DNA from: Streptomyces sp. ADI95-17
GTDB taxonomy: Bacteria > Actinomycetota > Actinomycetes > Streptomycetales > Streptomycetaceae
Direction: 5' to 3'
Assembly: GCF_003846175.1 (NCBI RefSeq)
Contig: NZ_ML123044.1
Location: 1,647,427-1,711,426 of the forward strand
Length of the DNA: 64,000 bases
Made by a program: the position numbers and the translations under genes. Shown in pieces: positions 1-7,919 of the stretch. Within the stretch, counting starts at the first letter, position 1; each line of letters begins with the position of its first letter. Below the pieces are notes generated by a model. The model searched no databases. It was not told the DNA's origin and worked only from the letters and a program-made list of their open reading frames with translations.

Positions 1-151
1 GGGCGGGGGAAGCCGGGGGCGGGGAAGCCGGGGCGCTGCCGGGCGTATTGCCCGGCGTACGGGGCGTGGCCGGGGAGGCCGGGGCGCCGCCCGCGCAGCC
101 CGCGAGGACCGAGCCCGCGGCGAGTGCCACCACCGCGTGGCGCACCTTCAC
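1..151 (-). CDS. Lipoprotein N-terminus (runs off the window)
   Basis: A minus-strand reading frame starts at a GTG (149-151) that overlaps the stop codon of the ankyrin gene by four bases (GTGA). It encodes VKVRHAVVALAAGSVLAGC, a short charged start, a hydrophobic stretch and an LAGC lipobox. A Pro/Ala/Ser/Thr linker follows and continues past base 1. This is the normal start of an exported lipoprotein tethered outside the membrane. The catalytic part lies outside the window, so no function can be given. The overlap suggests translational coupling to the ankyrin gene. Confidence 0.6.
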   Translation of the reverse strand, partial: MKVRHAVVALAAGSVLAGCAGGAPASPATPRTPGNTPGSAPASPPPASPA

Positions 152-744
152 CGGGCGTCCCGCAGCCGTGCGGCGATGTCCGCGAAGCCGCGGCGCTCCG
201 CGTGCTCCAGCGCGGTCGTCCCGTCGCCGTCCGGCAGGTCCACATCGGCACCGGCCGCCAGCAGGAGCTCGATGACCTCCTGGTGCGCGCGGCCGCCGTC
301 GCCGAGGATCACGGCCTCCAGCAGGGCCGTCCAGCCCAGCCGGTTGACGTGGTCGACGTCGATGTCGGTGACCCGGAGCAGCTCCCGTACGTAGGCGGCG
401 TGGCCGCGCTCGCTCGCCGGGATCAGCACGATGCCGCCGAAGCGGTTGCGGAGCTTCAGATCGGGGCCGGCCGGCAGCAGCACGTGCAGCATCCGAACGC
501 TGCCGGTGACCCCGGTCGCCAGCCAGGGGCTCTCCTCGCGCCGGTCCTGGGCGTCGGGGTCCGCACCCGCCCCGACCAGCAGCCGGGCGGCCTCGACGTG
601 GTCGCCGTGGACGGCGAGGAGCAGCGGGGTGCGCAACTCCTCGTCGCGGCAGTCGACCCGGGCGCCGCCCTCGATCGCGGACCGCACCCGGTGGGTGTCA
701 CCGGTGCGTGCGGCGTCGAGCAGTTGTCGATCGAGGGCGTTCAT
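148..744 (-). CDS. Ankyrin repeat protein
   Basis: 198 residues with about five ankyrin units. Recognisable TPLLLAVHGDHVEAARLL and TALLEAVILGD helices are each followed by GAGADPD/GAGADVD turns. There is no signal peptide, so it should be a cytoplasmic protein-binding module. The ATG at 742-744 has an AGGAG ribosome site just upstream. It lies between the HbpS-like gene (46 bp upstream, same strand) and a lipoprotein gene whose start overlaps its stop, so the three may form one transcript. Ankyrin proteins next to haem or peroxide proteins often act as partners, but the partner here is unknown. Confidence 0.85.
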   Translation of the reverse strand: MNALDRQLLDAARTGDTHRVRSAIEGGARVDCRDEELRTPLLLAVHGDHVEAARLLVGAGADPDAQDRREESPWLATGVTGSVRMLHVLLPAGPDLKLRNRFGGIVLIPASERGHAAYVRELLRVTDIDVDHVNRLGWTALLEAVILGDGGRAHQEVIELLLAAGADVDLPDGDGTTALEHAERRGFADIAARLRDAR

Positions 745-789
745 CTCGTACTCCTGTTGCGGGGCGTGCTCGACGGGGTGGACTGCCCG

Positions 790-1347
790 CTACCGGGCGA
801 GGGAGGCGACGCCGGCCTGGGCGAACTTCTCGTCCAGGTCGCCCGACGGGGCGCCGGCCACACCGATGCCAGCGATCGGGGCGCCGCTGACCTGGACCGG
901 GGCGCCGCCGGCGAGGAACAGGGTGCCGGGGATGTCCTTCAGGGTGGGGGCGTTGGCCAGGCGCTTGGCGAGCTCGGAGGTGGGGGCGTTCCAGGAGACG
1001 GCGGTGAACGCCTTCTTCTGGGCCGCTTCGTAGGACTGCGGGCCGGCGCCGTCGCCGCGCAGGGTGACGACGGTGTTGCCGTTGCGGTCGACGACTGCGA
1101 CGGAGACCCGCTGGTTCTCCTTCTTCGCGGCGTCGAGGGTCGCCCGGGCGGCCTTGGTGGCGGCGGCCACGGTCAGGTGAGTGGTCTGCTGAAGGTTGTC
1201 GTTCGCGGCGTCGGCCTTGACGGCGGCGGCGGGGGCGGCGGCCGGGGTGGAGGCGTTGGCGGACATGGCGCCGAAGGTGCCCGCGCCGAGGGCGGCGACG
1301 GCGACGGCACCGGTCAGGACGCGGGTGCGCAGCGACAGCTTCTTCAT
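790..1347 (-). CDS. hbpS: Secreted haem-binding protein, HbpS/GlcG family
   Basis: 185 residues. A Sec signal (MKKLSLRTRVLTGAVAVAAL, cleaved near residue 32) precedes a DUF336/GlcG domain with the hallmark VAVVDRNGNTV strand and the SYEAAQKKAFTAVSW helix. In S. reticuli HbpS is an extracellular octamer that binds haem and iron and controls the SenS sensor kinase. The genes divergent from this one are a SenS-like kinase and a SenR-like regulator, the same arrangement, which supports the assignment. The 268-bp gap to senS carries a perfect palindrome and two 21-bp tandem repeats. Family and neighbourhood are well supported. The redox-sensing role is inferred from the S. reticuli system. Confidence 0.85.
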   Translation of the reverse strand: MKKLSLRTRVLTGAVAVAALGAGTFGAMSANASTPAAAPAAAVKADAANDNLQQTTHLTVAAATKAARATLDAAKKENQRVSVAVVDRNGNTVVTLRGDGAGPQSYEAAQKKAFTAVSWNAPTSELAKRLANAPTLKDIPGTLFLAGGAPVQVSGAPIAGIGVAGAPSGDLDEKFAQAGVASLAR

Positions 1348-1492
1348 GGTGGGCTCCTCAGCAGCGGTGGATCAGGGTGTGTGTGGGGCGGTGGACGAGC
1401 TTGTTCGGCCCCGGTTCCAATCCTCCGGCCGCGACCGGCACCGCACCGTCGACGGACCGGCTCGACGCCGCACGCGGGACGGTCGACGGCCC

Positions 1493-1512
1493 CATCAGCC
1501 GATCGGCTGATG
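1493..1512. promoter_or_regulatory. 20-bp perfect palindrome in the hbpS-senS promoter region
   Basis: CATCAGCCGATCGGCTGATG is a perfect inverted repeat. It lies about 145 bp upstream of the hbpS start and 104 bp upstream of the chosen senS start. Its length and position fit a dimeric regulator operator for the divergent genes. The binding protein is unknown; SenR is the obvious candidate. Confidence 0.6.
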
Positions 1513-1524
1513 CGGGGGTGGTCG

Positions 1525-1566
1525 TCCGGGGTGACCATGGGGACATCCGGGGTGACCATGAGGACA
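1525..1566 (+). repeat. Two tandem 21-bp repeats upstream of senS
   Basis: Two head-to-tail 21-bp units (1525-1545 and 1546-1566) begin TCCGGGGTGACCATG and differ at one base; a third copy starts and breaks off at 1567. Twenty-one bases is two helical turns, so both copies face the same side of DNA. This is typical of response-regulator binding arrays. Confidence 0.6.
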
Positions 1567-1615
1567 TCCGTGCAGCTCGGCGGCGCCGCTGACGGTGAGG
1601 AGCGAGAGGTACGAC

Positions 1616-2941
1616 GTGGAGCACCGAAGCCGACCGGCACCCGGCGCGGGCACGGACACGGGCCTGGCCCCGGAAGCGGGCAGAACGCCCGGGAACGCGG
1701 TCCGGGACCGGGCCGGCGACCCGGACGCCCGGTGGCTCACGGCTCTGATGCACGCCGCGTTCTTCCTGCTGCTCGGCGCCTCGCTCACCCGCTTCCTGCT
1801 GCGCCACCCCGGCGAGGCCCGCACCCCGTGGATCATCGCGCTCTCCGTCGCCATCGCCGTGCTGTACGTGATCGGGCCGGTGCTCGGCTCGCGCCCGACG
1901 CCACGCTCGCTGGTGTGGCTGGGGGTACTGGTCGCCGTGTGGATGGTGCTGGTCGTCCTCGCGCCGAGCTTCGCGTGGTGCGCGGTGCCGCTCTTCTTCA
2001 CCGGGCTGCGCATCCTCCCGCCGCGCGCCGCACTCGCGCTGGTCGCCCTGCTCACGCTGTTCGTCGTGGCCGCCCAACTCCGGCTGGCCGAGGGCTTCGA
2101 CCCGAATCTGGTGCTCGCCCCGCCCGCCGTCGCGGCGGTCGCCACGGCGGTCTTCGTCCATATGCAGCGCCAGGCCGTGCGCCAGCGCGAACTGTCCGAG
2201 CGGCAGCGCGAACTCATCGACGACCTGCTGCGCACCCGCCGCGAACTGGCCGCCACCGAACGCCGCGAGGGAACCCTCGCCGAACGCCAGCGGCTCTCCA
2301 TGGAGATCCACGACACCCTCGCGCAGGGCCTGTCCAGCCAGCAGATGCTGCTCCAGGCCGCCGACCGCACCTGGGACGCCGACCCGGCGACCGCCCGCCG
2401 CCATGTCCGTACGGCCACCGGCATCGCGGAACGCAACCTGGCCGAGGCCCGCCGCTTCGTCCACGACCTCGCGCCGGCCGATCTCGCGGAGGGCGGCGGC
2501 CTGGAGGCGGCCCTGCACGCGCTGGCCGCCCGCGAGACGGCGCAGGGGCAGGGGCGGCTCACCGTCCGCTGCCATGTGGAGGGCGAGCGGCACACCGCGC
2601 TGCCGGACCGGGTGCAGTCCGCGCTGCTGCGCATCGCACAGGGCGCGCTGGCCAATGTGAAGGAGCACGCGAACGCGACGGAGGCGGCGCTGACGCTGAC
2701 CCACCTCGACGACCGGGTCGTCCTGGACATCGCCGACAACGGGCAGGGCTTCGTACCCACCGGACGCACCGGGACCGCCGGCAGCGTGCGCGGTCACGGG
2801 CTGCCCGCCATCCGGGCCCGGCTGCACCAGCTCGGCGGCACACTGACGATCGAGTCGGTGCCGGGCGAGGGTACGGTGCTGTCCGCCGCCGTCCCCGTCA
2901 CCGCCACCAGCCCGCCGACCCCCCCGGAGGACCTCGTATGA
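1616..2941 (+). CDS. senS: Sensor histidine kinase, SenS type
   Basis: About 441 residues. Five hydrophobic segments fill the first half, then a HisKA_3 dimerisation motif (ERQRLSMEIHDTLAQGLSSQ, phospho-acceptor His in MEIHDT), then a HATPase domain with N and G boxes (DIADNGQGF, GHGLPAIRARL). The GTG at 1616 is preferred because GAGAGG lies six bases upstream; an in-frame GTG at 1595 has no such site. Five membrane spans and the adjoining hbpS and senR match the S. reticuli SenS-SenR system, which controls redox and catalase-peroxidase genes. The stop overlaps the senR start (ATGA). Confidence 0.85.
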   Translation: MEHRSRPAPGAGTDTGLAPEAGRTPGNAVRDRAGDPDARWLTALMHAAFFLLLGASLTRFLLRHPGEARTPWIIALSVAIAVLYVIGPVLGSRPTPRSLVWLGVLVAVWMVLVVLAPSFAWCAVPLFFTGLRILPPRAALALVALLTLFVVAAQLRLAEGFDPNLVLAPPAVAAVATAVFVHMQRQAVRQRELSERQRELIDDLLRTRRELAATERREGTLAERQRLSMEIHDTLAQGLSSQQMLLQAADRTWDADPATARRHVRTATGIAERNLAEARRFVHDLAPADLAEGGGLEAALHALAARETAQGQGRLTVRCHVEGERHTALPDRVQSALLRIAQGALANVKEHANATEAALTLTHLDDRVVLDIADNGQGFVPTGRTGTAGSVRGHGLPAIRARLHQLGGTLTIESVPGEGTVLSAAVPVTATSPPTPPEDLV

Positions 2942-3567
2942 CCGCGACGCCGCCCGTACGCATCCTGCTCTGCGACGACCACGTCGTCGTACGCGCCGGC
3001 CTCCTCGCCCTCCTCGGCAGCGAACCGGACATCGAGGTCGTCGGCGAGGCCGGCAGCGGTGAGGAGGCGGTCGCCCTGGCCGCCAAGCTCACCCCGGACG
3101 TCGTCCTGATGGACCTCCAGCTCGGCGAGGGCATCGACGGCGTGGAGGCCACCCGCCGCATCGCCGCCACCGGCGTCCACGTGCTGGTTCTCACCACGTA
3201 CGACACGGACGCCGACATCACCCGGGCCATCGAGGCGGGCGCCACCGGCTATCTGCTGAAGGCCGAGCGCCCCGAGGAGCTCTTCGCCGCGATCCGCTCG
3301 GCGGCCCAGGGCCGCACGACGCTGTCCCCGCCGGTGGCCAGCCGGGTCATGGCCCGGATGCGCAAGCCCCTGCCCACCCTCACCGAACGCGAGCTCGACA
3401 TCCTGGCCCAGCTCTCCCAGGGCCTGGGCAACCGCGACATCGCCCGCGCCCTGTTCATCAGCGAGGCCACGGTCAAGACCCACCTCGGCCGGATCTACGA
3501 CAAGCTCGGCGTCGACACCCGGGCGGGCGCCGTGGCCGTGGCGAAGGAACAGCGGCTGCTGCCGTAG
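2938..3567 (+). CDS. senR: NarL-family response regulator, SenR type
   Basis: 209 residues. The receiver domain has the acidic pair in LLCDDH, the phospho-acceptor Asp in VVLMDLQLG and the conserved Lys in YLLKAE. A LuxR/NarL helix-turn-helix follows (LTERELDILAQLSQG...ATVKTHLGRIYDKLGV). It starts at the ATG overlapping the senS stop, so the pair is translationally coupled. It should bind DNA after phosphorylation by SenS. The tandem repeats and palindrome upstream of senS are candidate autoregulatory sites. The stop codon lies inside the first unit of a tandem repeat. Confidence 0.85.
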   Translation: MTATPPVRILLCDDHVVVRAGLLALLGSEPDIEVVGEAGSGEEAVALAAKLTPDVVLMDLQLGEGIDGVEATRRIAATGVHVLVLTTYDTDADITRAIEAGATGYLLKAERPEELFAAIRSAAQGRTTLSPPVASRVMARMRKPLPTLTERELDILAQLSQGLGNRDIARALFISEATVKTHLGRIYDKLGVDTRAGAVAVAKEQRLLP

Positions 3568-3655
3568 GGCCCGCAGCCCTCCCGGCGCGGCTGCTGCCGT
3601 AGGGCCCGCAGCCTCCCGGCGAGGCTGCTGCCGTGGGGGCCGAAGCCTCCCGGCG
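3553..3655 (+). repeat. Three tandem ~35-bp repeats covering the senR 3' end
   Basis: Three head-to-tail copies (3553-3587, 3588-3621, 3622-3655) share CGGCTGCTGCCGTAGGGCCC followed by GCAGCCTCCCGGCG. The first copy encodes the last residues and stop of SenR; the others are non-coding. This looks like slippage duplication of a gene end. Each unit can form a small GC hairpin, so it may also act in termination. Confidence 0.8.
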
Positions 3656-3688
3656 CGGGCGCGCCTTCGGGCATGACACCATCGAAGC

Positions 3689-4186
3689 GTGCTCGACATC
3701 GGCTACTCCCTCTCCCGACGCTTCCCCGATCCTCCGCAGACCGACTACCGCCGCGCGGACGTCCACGCCCTGCGGCACGATCTGTTCTCCGGGGACGTCT
3801 ACCTCGCGGACACCAAGGAGGACCGCGAGGTGTCCACCGCCTGGGGATGGGTGCCGGTGCTCGACTTCGCGTGGGCGCTGTGCGACATCGTCGAGCAGAT
3901 CGACCAGGACCCGCGCGGCAACCGCTCGCACCGACAGCAGTTCGCCGAGCTGGACTTCACCGAGTCGTCCGACCGGATGCTCTTCGAGCGCCGCTTCGGC
4001 TGGGTCGACGTCGAGGCCGACTGGATGCCCGGCGAGGAGCCCCCGCTCACCTTCAGCCACTCGCTGCTGCGCCGCGAGGCCCGCGACTTCCTGCACGACC
4101 TGATCGCCGACCTCGCCGACATGCACGAGGGTCTCGCCGACAACCCCGTGATCTGGGACCTCCAGGCCCGCTTCCCCCGTATCTGA
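3689..4186 (+). CDS. Conserved hypothetical protein (165 aa)
   Basis: GTG start and 165 residues, acidic, with no signal peptide or membrane segment. It begins MLDIGYSLSRRFPDPP and has an aromatic-rich middle (STAWGWVPVLDFAWALCDIV). The family is not one I can name; similar proteins seem common in Streptomyces. It stands alone between the senR repeats and the convergent pentapeptide-repeat gene. The even charged/hydrophobic alternation and strong third-position GC support a real gene. No function is proposed. Confidence 0.65.
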   Translation: MLDIGYSLSRRFPDPPQTDYRRADVHALRHDLFSGDVYLADTKEDREVSTAWGWVPVLDFAWALCDIVEQIDQDPRGNRSHRQQFAELDFTESSDRMLFERRFGWVDVEADWMPGEEPPLTFSHSLLRREARDFLHDLIADLADMHEGLADNPVIWDLQARFPRI

Positions 4187-4226
4187 ACCCCGTATCCGGA
4201 CCCCGCGTCCGGGTCGGCCCGGCGGG

Positions 4227-4910
4227 CTATGCCTCCACCCGCACCCCGATCTGCGCCGCGAACGCCGGCGCCAGCTCCATCAGCTGCGCCGGGCTGATCA
4301 CCGCACCGGCCAGCCGCTCCACCCCACGCGCGATGTCCAGCTCGGCGACCGTGCGCAGGTCCACCGACTCCATCCGTACGGAGCTGAAGTCGGCCCGCTT
4401 CAGCACACAGTCGCGGAACTCCACCCGCACCAGCTGCGCGTCCCCGAAATCCGGCTCGGACAGCACACAGCCCTCGAAGACCACGTCCTTCAGCCGCGCC
4501 TTCCGCAGATTCAGGTAGTCGATCTTCCCGCCGCGCACCAGCACCCGCTCCAGCACCGCACCGTGCAGCTGCACCCCGCCCAGCCGTGCGTCCACCACCT
4601 CCACATCGCGCAGCGACGCCCCTGCGAGATCGGTGCCCACGCCCCGTACGCCAGTCAGCACCGAATCGATGAAACGGGCCCTGACCAGCTCCGTACGGTC
4701 AATCGCGCAGCCGTCCAGCGCGCAGTCCATGAACCGGGCCCCCGGACCCGACTCGTCCGCGAGATCGGCCCCGTCGAACCGCACACCGTCGTAGTCGCCG
4801 TCCGGCTCCAGCCCTCCCCCGTCGTACGGAACGAGCGGTGGGAGCCGCACCTGGGGCCGCCGGGCCGCCGCGATGGTGTCCGTCTTCCTGCTGCTGTTGC
4901 TGCGTGCCAT
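4227..4910 (-). CDS. Pentapeptide-repeat protein
   Basis: About 227 residues starting at MARSNSSRKTD. An upstream in-frame ATG at 4940 is possible but less likely. The body contains recurrent A(D/N)LXX-like units (VRFDGADLADES, ADFSSVRMESVDL, TDLAGASLRDVEVVDARL), which fold as a right-handed quadrilateral beta-helix. Such proteins are cytoplasmic and some mimic DNA to protect gyrase; most have no known ligand. A short helical tail (ISPAQLMELAPAFAAQIGV) may allow dimerisation. It lies downstream of an acetyltransferase on the same strand with a 93-bp gap. Confidence 0.85.
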   Translation of the reverse strand: MARSNSSRKTDTIAAARRPQVRLPPLVPYDGGGLEPDGDYDGVRFDGADLADESGPGARFMDCALDGCAIDRTELVRARFIDSVLTGVRGVGTDLAGASLRDVEVVDARLGGVQLHGAVLERVLVRGGKIDYLNLRKARLKDVVFEGCVLSEPDFGDAQLVRVEFRDCVLKRADFSSVRMESVDLRTVAELDIARGVERLAGAVISPAQLMELAPAFAAQIGVRVEA

Positions 4911-5003
4911 GCCCTCCATCGTGACCCATGCCACTGACAACGCCCCCGGGCCGCTCCGCAGGCGAAGCGCCCGGCAGCTTCACGGACAGGGAGCAGCCTG
5001 GTC

Positions 5004-5498
5004 TCAAGCAGACGTGCGGCCGCCGGACGCACCGCCCAGCTCCGCCAACGCCCCGTCCGTCAGCCGGTACACCGTCCACTCGTCCTGCGGCCGCGCGCCC
5101 AGCGACTCGTAGAACGCGATGGACGGGGCGTTCCAGTTCAGCACCGACCACTCCAGACGCCCGTAGCCCCGCTCCGCACAGATCCGTGCCAGCTCGGCCA
5201 GCAGCGCCTTCCCGTGCCCGCCGCCGCGCCGCTCCGGACGCACGTACAGGTCCTCCAGGTAGATCCCGTGCACCCCGCGCCAGGTCGAGAAGTTCAGGAA
5301 CCACAGCGCGAACCCGGCCACCTCGCCGTCGTCGGACTCCGCGATGTGCGCGTACGCGGCGGGCCGCTCGCCGAACAGCGCTTCATGCAGCTGCTCCTCG
5401 GTGGCCTCGGCCTCGTGCAGGGCCTTCTCGTATTCGGCCAGCTCACGAACCATGGCGTGGATGACGGGGACATCGGCGGGGGCAGCGGTACGAATCAT
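5004..5498 (-). CDS. GNAT family N-acetyltransferase
   Basis: 164 residues from the ATG at 5496-5498 (MIRTAAPADVPVIHAMVREL). The GNAT fold is clear: an N-terminal helix pair, the acetyl-CoA pyrophosphate loop VRPERRGGGHGKALL (R/Q-x-x-G-x-G/A) and the C-terminal WSVLNWNAPSIAFYESLGA. The GIYLEDLYVRPERRGGG and W-x-x-L-x-W-N pattern places it near diamine (SSAT-like) acetyltransferases. It would transfer acetyl from acetyl-CoA to an amine, probably a polyamine-like one. The substrate is inferred. Confidence 0.85.
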   Translation of the reverse strand: MIRTAAPADVPVIHAMVRELAEYEKALHEAEATEEQLHEALFGERPAAYAHIAESDDGEVAGFALWFLNFSTWRGVHGIYLEDLYVRPERRGGGHGKALLAELARICAERGYGRLEWSVLNWNAPSIAFYESLGARPQDEWTVYRLTDGALAELGGASGGRTSA

Positions 5499-5578
5499 GG
5501 GGGCAGCGTAAGCACCGGCCCGTACGCCGCCGACCCCGCCCCGTCCGGAATGTCGATCACGCCGACGACCACCGGGCC

Positions 5579-6274
5579 GTGCGTCAATCGGATATGACTC
5601 CGAGCAGCCCCGCACCGCCCACCCGGCAACGCACCACCGCCGGCTCGTGGCCCCGCAGCGTCGGATCATGGATCCGCAGCGCGCCCGGCACGTACATCTG
5701 GCTGGTCGCGCTCTTCGTCACCACGGTCATCGTCCACCAGATGTCACCGGACTTCGAAGAGGACTTCCTGCGCCAGCGCTCGACCAACATCCACGAGCTC
5801 ACCCAGGACCCGCTGCGCGTCCTGGCCACCAGCGCGTTCTGGATCGACGGCGGCCGCTGGATCCCGTACGCCGTGCTGTACACCGTCTTCCACGCCCCCG
5901 CCGAGCGCTGGCTCGGCACCCTGCGCTGGCTCGCCGTCGTCGTACTGGCGCACGTCCTCGCCTCCCTCGTCAGCGAAGGCGTACTGGCCTGGGCGATCCG
6001 GCACGGGCACGTGCCCTGGTCGGCGGCGAACACCCTCGATGTCGGCGTCAGTTACGCGCTCGCGGGGGTCATCGCCGTGCTCACGTACCGCATCCCGCAG
6101 CCCTGGCGGTACGTGTACCTCTTCGCCGTACTCGTCTTCTACGGCATCCCGCTCGTCACCGGCCGCTCCTTCACCGACCTCGGCCACTTCACCGCCGTGC
6201 TCATCGGCCTCGCCTGTTACCCGCTGACACCGGCCAGGCCCCGGCACAGGACGGAAGCACCGAAGGCGCAGTAA
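5579..6274 (+). CDS. Rhomboid-like membrane protein
   Basis: 231 residues with six predicted membrane spans, for example TYIWLVALFVTTVIVHQM, LAVVVLAHVLASLVSEGVL and YVYLFAVLVFYGIPLV. TM4 carries GVSYALAG, in the place of the rhomboid GxSxG with the Ser kept. The last span carries GHFTAVLIG, matching the histidine helix. The second glycine of GxSxG is replaced, so protease activity is uncertain. A start at 5594 (MTPSSP) is also possible. The stop codon lies in the first copy of a 38-bp tandem duplication. Confidence 0.7.
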   Translation: MRQSDMTPSSPAPPTRQRTTAGSWPRSVGSWIRSAPGTYIWLVALFVTTVIVHQMSPDFEEDFLRQRSTNIHELTQDPLRVLATSAFWIDGGRWIPYAVLYTVFHAPAERWLGTLRWLAVVVLAHVLASLVSEGVLAWAIRHGHVPWSAANTLDVGVSYALAGVIAVLTYRIPQPWRYVYLFAVLVFYGIPLVTGRSFTDLGHFTAVLIGLACYPLTPARPRHRTEAPKAQ

Positions 6275-6315
6275 CGTCCCGGCACAGGACGGAAGCACCG
6301 AAGGCGCAGTAACGT
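6240..6315 (+). repeat. 38-bp perfect tandem duplication at a gene end
   Basis: Bases 6240-6277 and 6278-6315 are identical 38-bp units containing GGACGGAAGCACCGAAGGCG. The first copy encodes the last residues and stop of the rhomboid-like protein; the second is non-coding. It appears recent because no substitutions separate the copies. Confidence 0.9.
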
Positions 6316-6351
6316 CCCGCCGCAGGACAACGCAGTGAAAGCCGGGGACAT

Positions 6352-6399
6352 CCCAGAGCCAGGGAAACCCCAGAGCCAGGAACACCCCAGAGCCAGGCC
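6352..6399 (+). repeat. Three short CCCAGAGCCAGG repeats
   Basis: CCCAGAGCCAGG occurs three times, starting at 6352, 6368/6369 and 6385/6386, spaced 16-17 bp apart, in the leader of the downstream oxidoreductase gene. They are direct repeats with no matching inverted arm. Their role is unknown; they could bind a regulator or be slippage products. Confidence 0.6.
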
Positions 6400-6439
6400 A
6401 CACACCACAGGGCTTCACACCGGACAAAGCAGGGGCAAC

Positions 6440-7840
6440 ATGAGCACCGTCAGCACAGTCAACGGCGGCATATCGTTCTGGTACGCGGACCAAGGCACCC
6501 CGCTCGCCCGGGAGCCGCTGCCCGGCGACGCCACCGCCGATATCTGCATCGTCGGGGGCGGATACACCGGCCTGTGGACCGCCTACTACCTCAAGAAGGC
6601 CGTCCCCTTCCTCAACATCACCGTGCTGGAAGCCAAGTTCTGCGGATACGGCGCCTCCGGGCGCAACGGCGGCTGGCTCTACAACGGCATCGCGGGCCGT
6701 GACCGTTACGCGAAACTCCACGGCCACGAGGCGGCCGTCCGGCTCCAGCAGGCGATGAACGAGACGGTCGACGAGGTCGTCCGAGTGGCCGCCGAGGAGG
6801 ACATCGACGCCGACATCCATCGGGGTGGCGTCCTCGAAGTCGCCTACACGCCCGCGCAGCTGGCCAGGCTCAAGGACTTCCACTCCGTCGAGATCGCCTT
6901 CGGCGAGACCGACCGCGTCCTGCGCGGCGCCCGCGAGACCTGCGAACGCGTCAACATCACGGGAGCCGTCGGCTCCAGCTGGACCCCGCACGGCGCCCGG
7001 CTGCACCCGGTCAAGCTCGTCAAGGGGCTCGCCGCGACCGTCGAGGCGCTCGGCGTCACCATCCACGAGTCGACACCCGTCACGGAGATCAAGCCCAAGC
7101 ACGCGCACACCCCGTACGGCACCGTCCGCGCCCCGTACATCCTGCGCTGCACCGAGGGCTTCACCGCGAACCTCAAGGGCCAGCGGCGCACCTGGCTCCC
7201 CATGAACTCCTCGATGATCGCCACCGAACCGCTCCCCCGGTCCGTCTGGGACACCATCGGCTGGGACGGCCGCGAGACCCTCGGCGACATGGCCCACGCC
7301 TACATGTACGCCCAGCGCACCGCCGACGACCGCATCGCGCTCGGCGGCCGGGGCGTCCCCTACCGCTTCGGCTCGGGCACCGACAACGACGGCCGCACCC
7401 AGCCCGCCACCATCGAGGCCCTCCGCGACATCCTCGTCCGCCTCTTCCCCACCACCGCGGGTGCCCGCATCGACCACGCCTGGTCCGGGGTCCTCGGCGT
7501 CCCCCGCGACTGGTGCGCCACCGTCACCCTCGACCGCTCCACCGGGCTCGGCTGGGCGGGCGGCTACGTCGGCTCCGGCGTCGCCACCACCAACCTCGCC
7601 GCCCGCACCCTGCGCGACCTGATCCAGCAGGACTCCGGCCAGTCGGGGCCCACCGAACTGACCGCCCTCCCCTGGGTCGGCCACAAGGTCCGCCGCTGGG
7701 AACCGGAACCCTTCCGCTGGCTCGGCGTCCACAGCATGTACGCGGCCTACCGCGCCGCCGACCGCCGCGAACTCACCTCCCCGCGCCCCGGCACGGACCC
7801 CGTCGCGAAGGCCGCGGACCGGCTGGCCGGCCGCCACTGA
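6440..7840 (+). CDS. FAD-dependent amino/amine oxidoreductase (DAO family)
   Basis: 466 residues from ATG 6440 (MSTVSTVNGGISFWYADQG). An N-terminal Rossmann dinucleotide fold IVGGGYTGLWTAYYL with the acidic end of strand 2 (TVLEAK) and the GRNGGW loop mark the DAO superfamily. The C-terminal GYVGSGVATTNLAARTLRDL closes the flavin site. The closest named group is gamma-glutamylputrescine oxidase (PuuB-like), which oxidises primary amines in polyamine breakdown. No covalent-flavin motif is obvious. It is a single gene ending at a strong hairpin (7853-7888). Substrate is uncertain. Confidence 0.8.
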   Translation: MSTVSTVNGGISFWYADQGTPLAREPLPGDATADICIVGGGYTGLWTAYYLKKAVPFLNITVLEAKFCGYGASGRNGGWLYNGIAGRDRYAKLHGHEAAVRLQQAMNETVDEVVRVAAEEDIDADIHRGGVLEVAYTPAQLARLKDFHSVEIAFGETDRVLRGARETCERVNITGAVGSSWTPHGARLHPVKLVKGLAATVEALGVTIHESTPVTEIKPKHAHTPYGTVRAPYILRCTEGFTANLKGQRRTWLPMNSSMIATEPLPRSVWDTIGWDGRETLGDMAHAYMYAQRTADDRIALGGRGVPYRFGSGTDNDGRTQPATIEALRDILVRLFPTTAGARIDHAWSGVLGVPRDWCATVTLDRSTGLGWAGGYVGSGVATTNLAARTLRDLIQQDSGQSGPTELTALPWVGHKVRRWEPEPFRWLGVHSMYAAYRAADRRELTSPRPGTDPVAKAADRLAGRH

Positions 7841-7852
7841 CCGGAAGCACGG

Positions 7853-7888
7853 ACGGGCACCCGCCACCGGTTGGTGACGGGTGCCCGT
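7853..7888. terminator. Hairpin terminator between convergent genes
   Basis: ACGGGCACCCG pairs with CGGGTGCCCGT, extended inward by CACC/GGTG with one mismatch. It lies between the oxidoreductase stop (7840) and the convergent DUF11 gene end (7920), so it probably serves both strands. Confidence 0.75.
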
Positions 7889-7919
7889 GGTTCGTTCGGT
7901 CAGCTCCGAGGGAGCCGTG

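Noticed and set aside
5004-5669. A 221-residue form of the acetyltransferase
   Set aside because: The extra 57 residues are Arg/Gly-rich and overlap the divergent rhomboid promoter; the ATG at 5496-5498 starts the GNAT fold.
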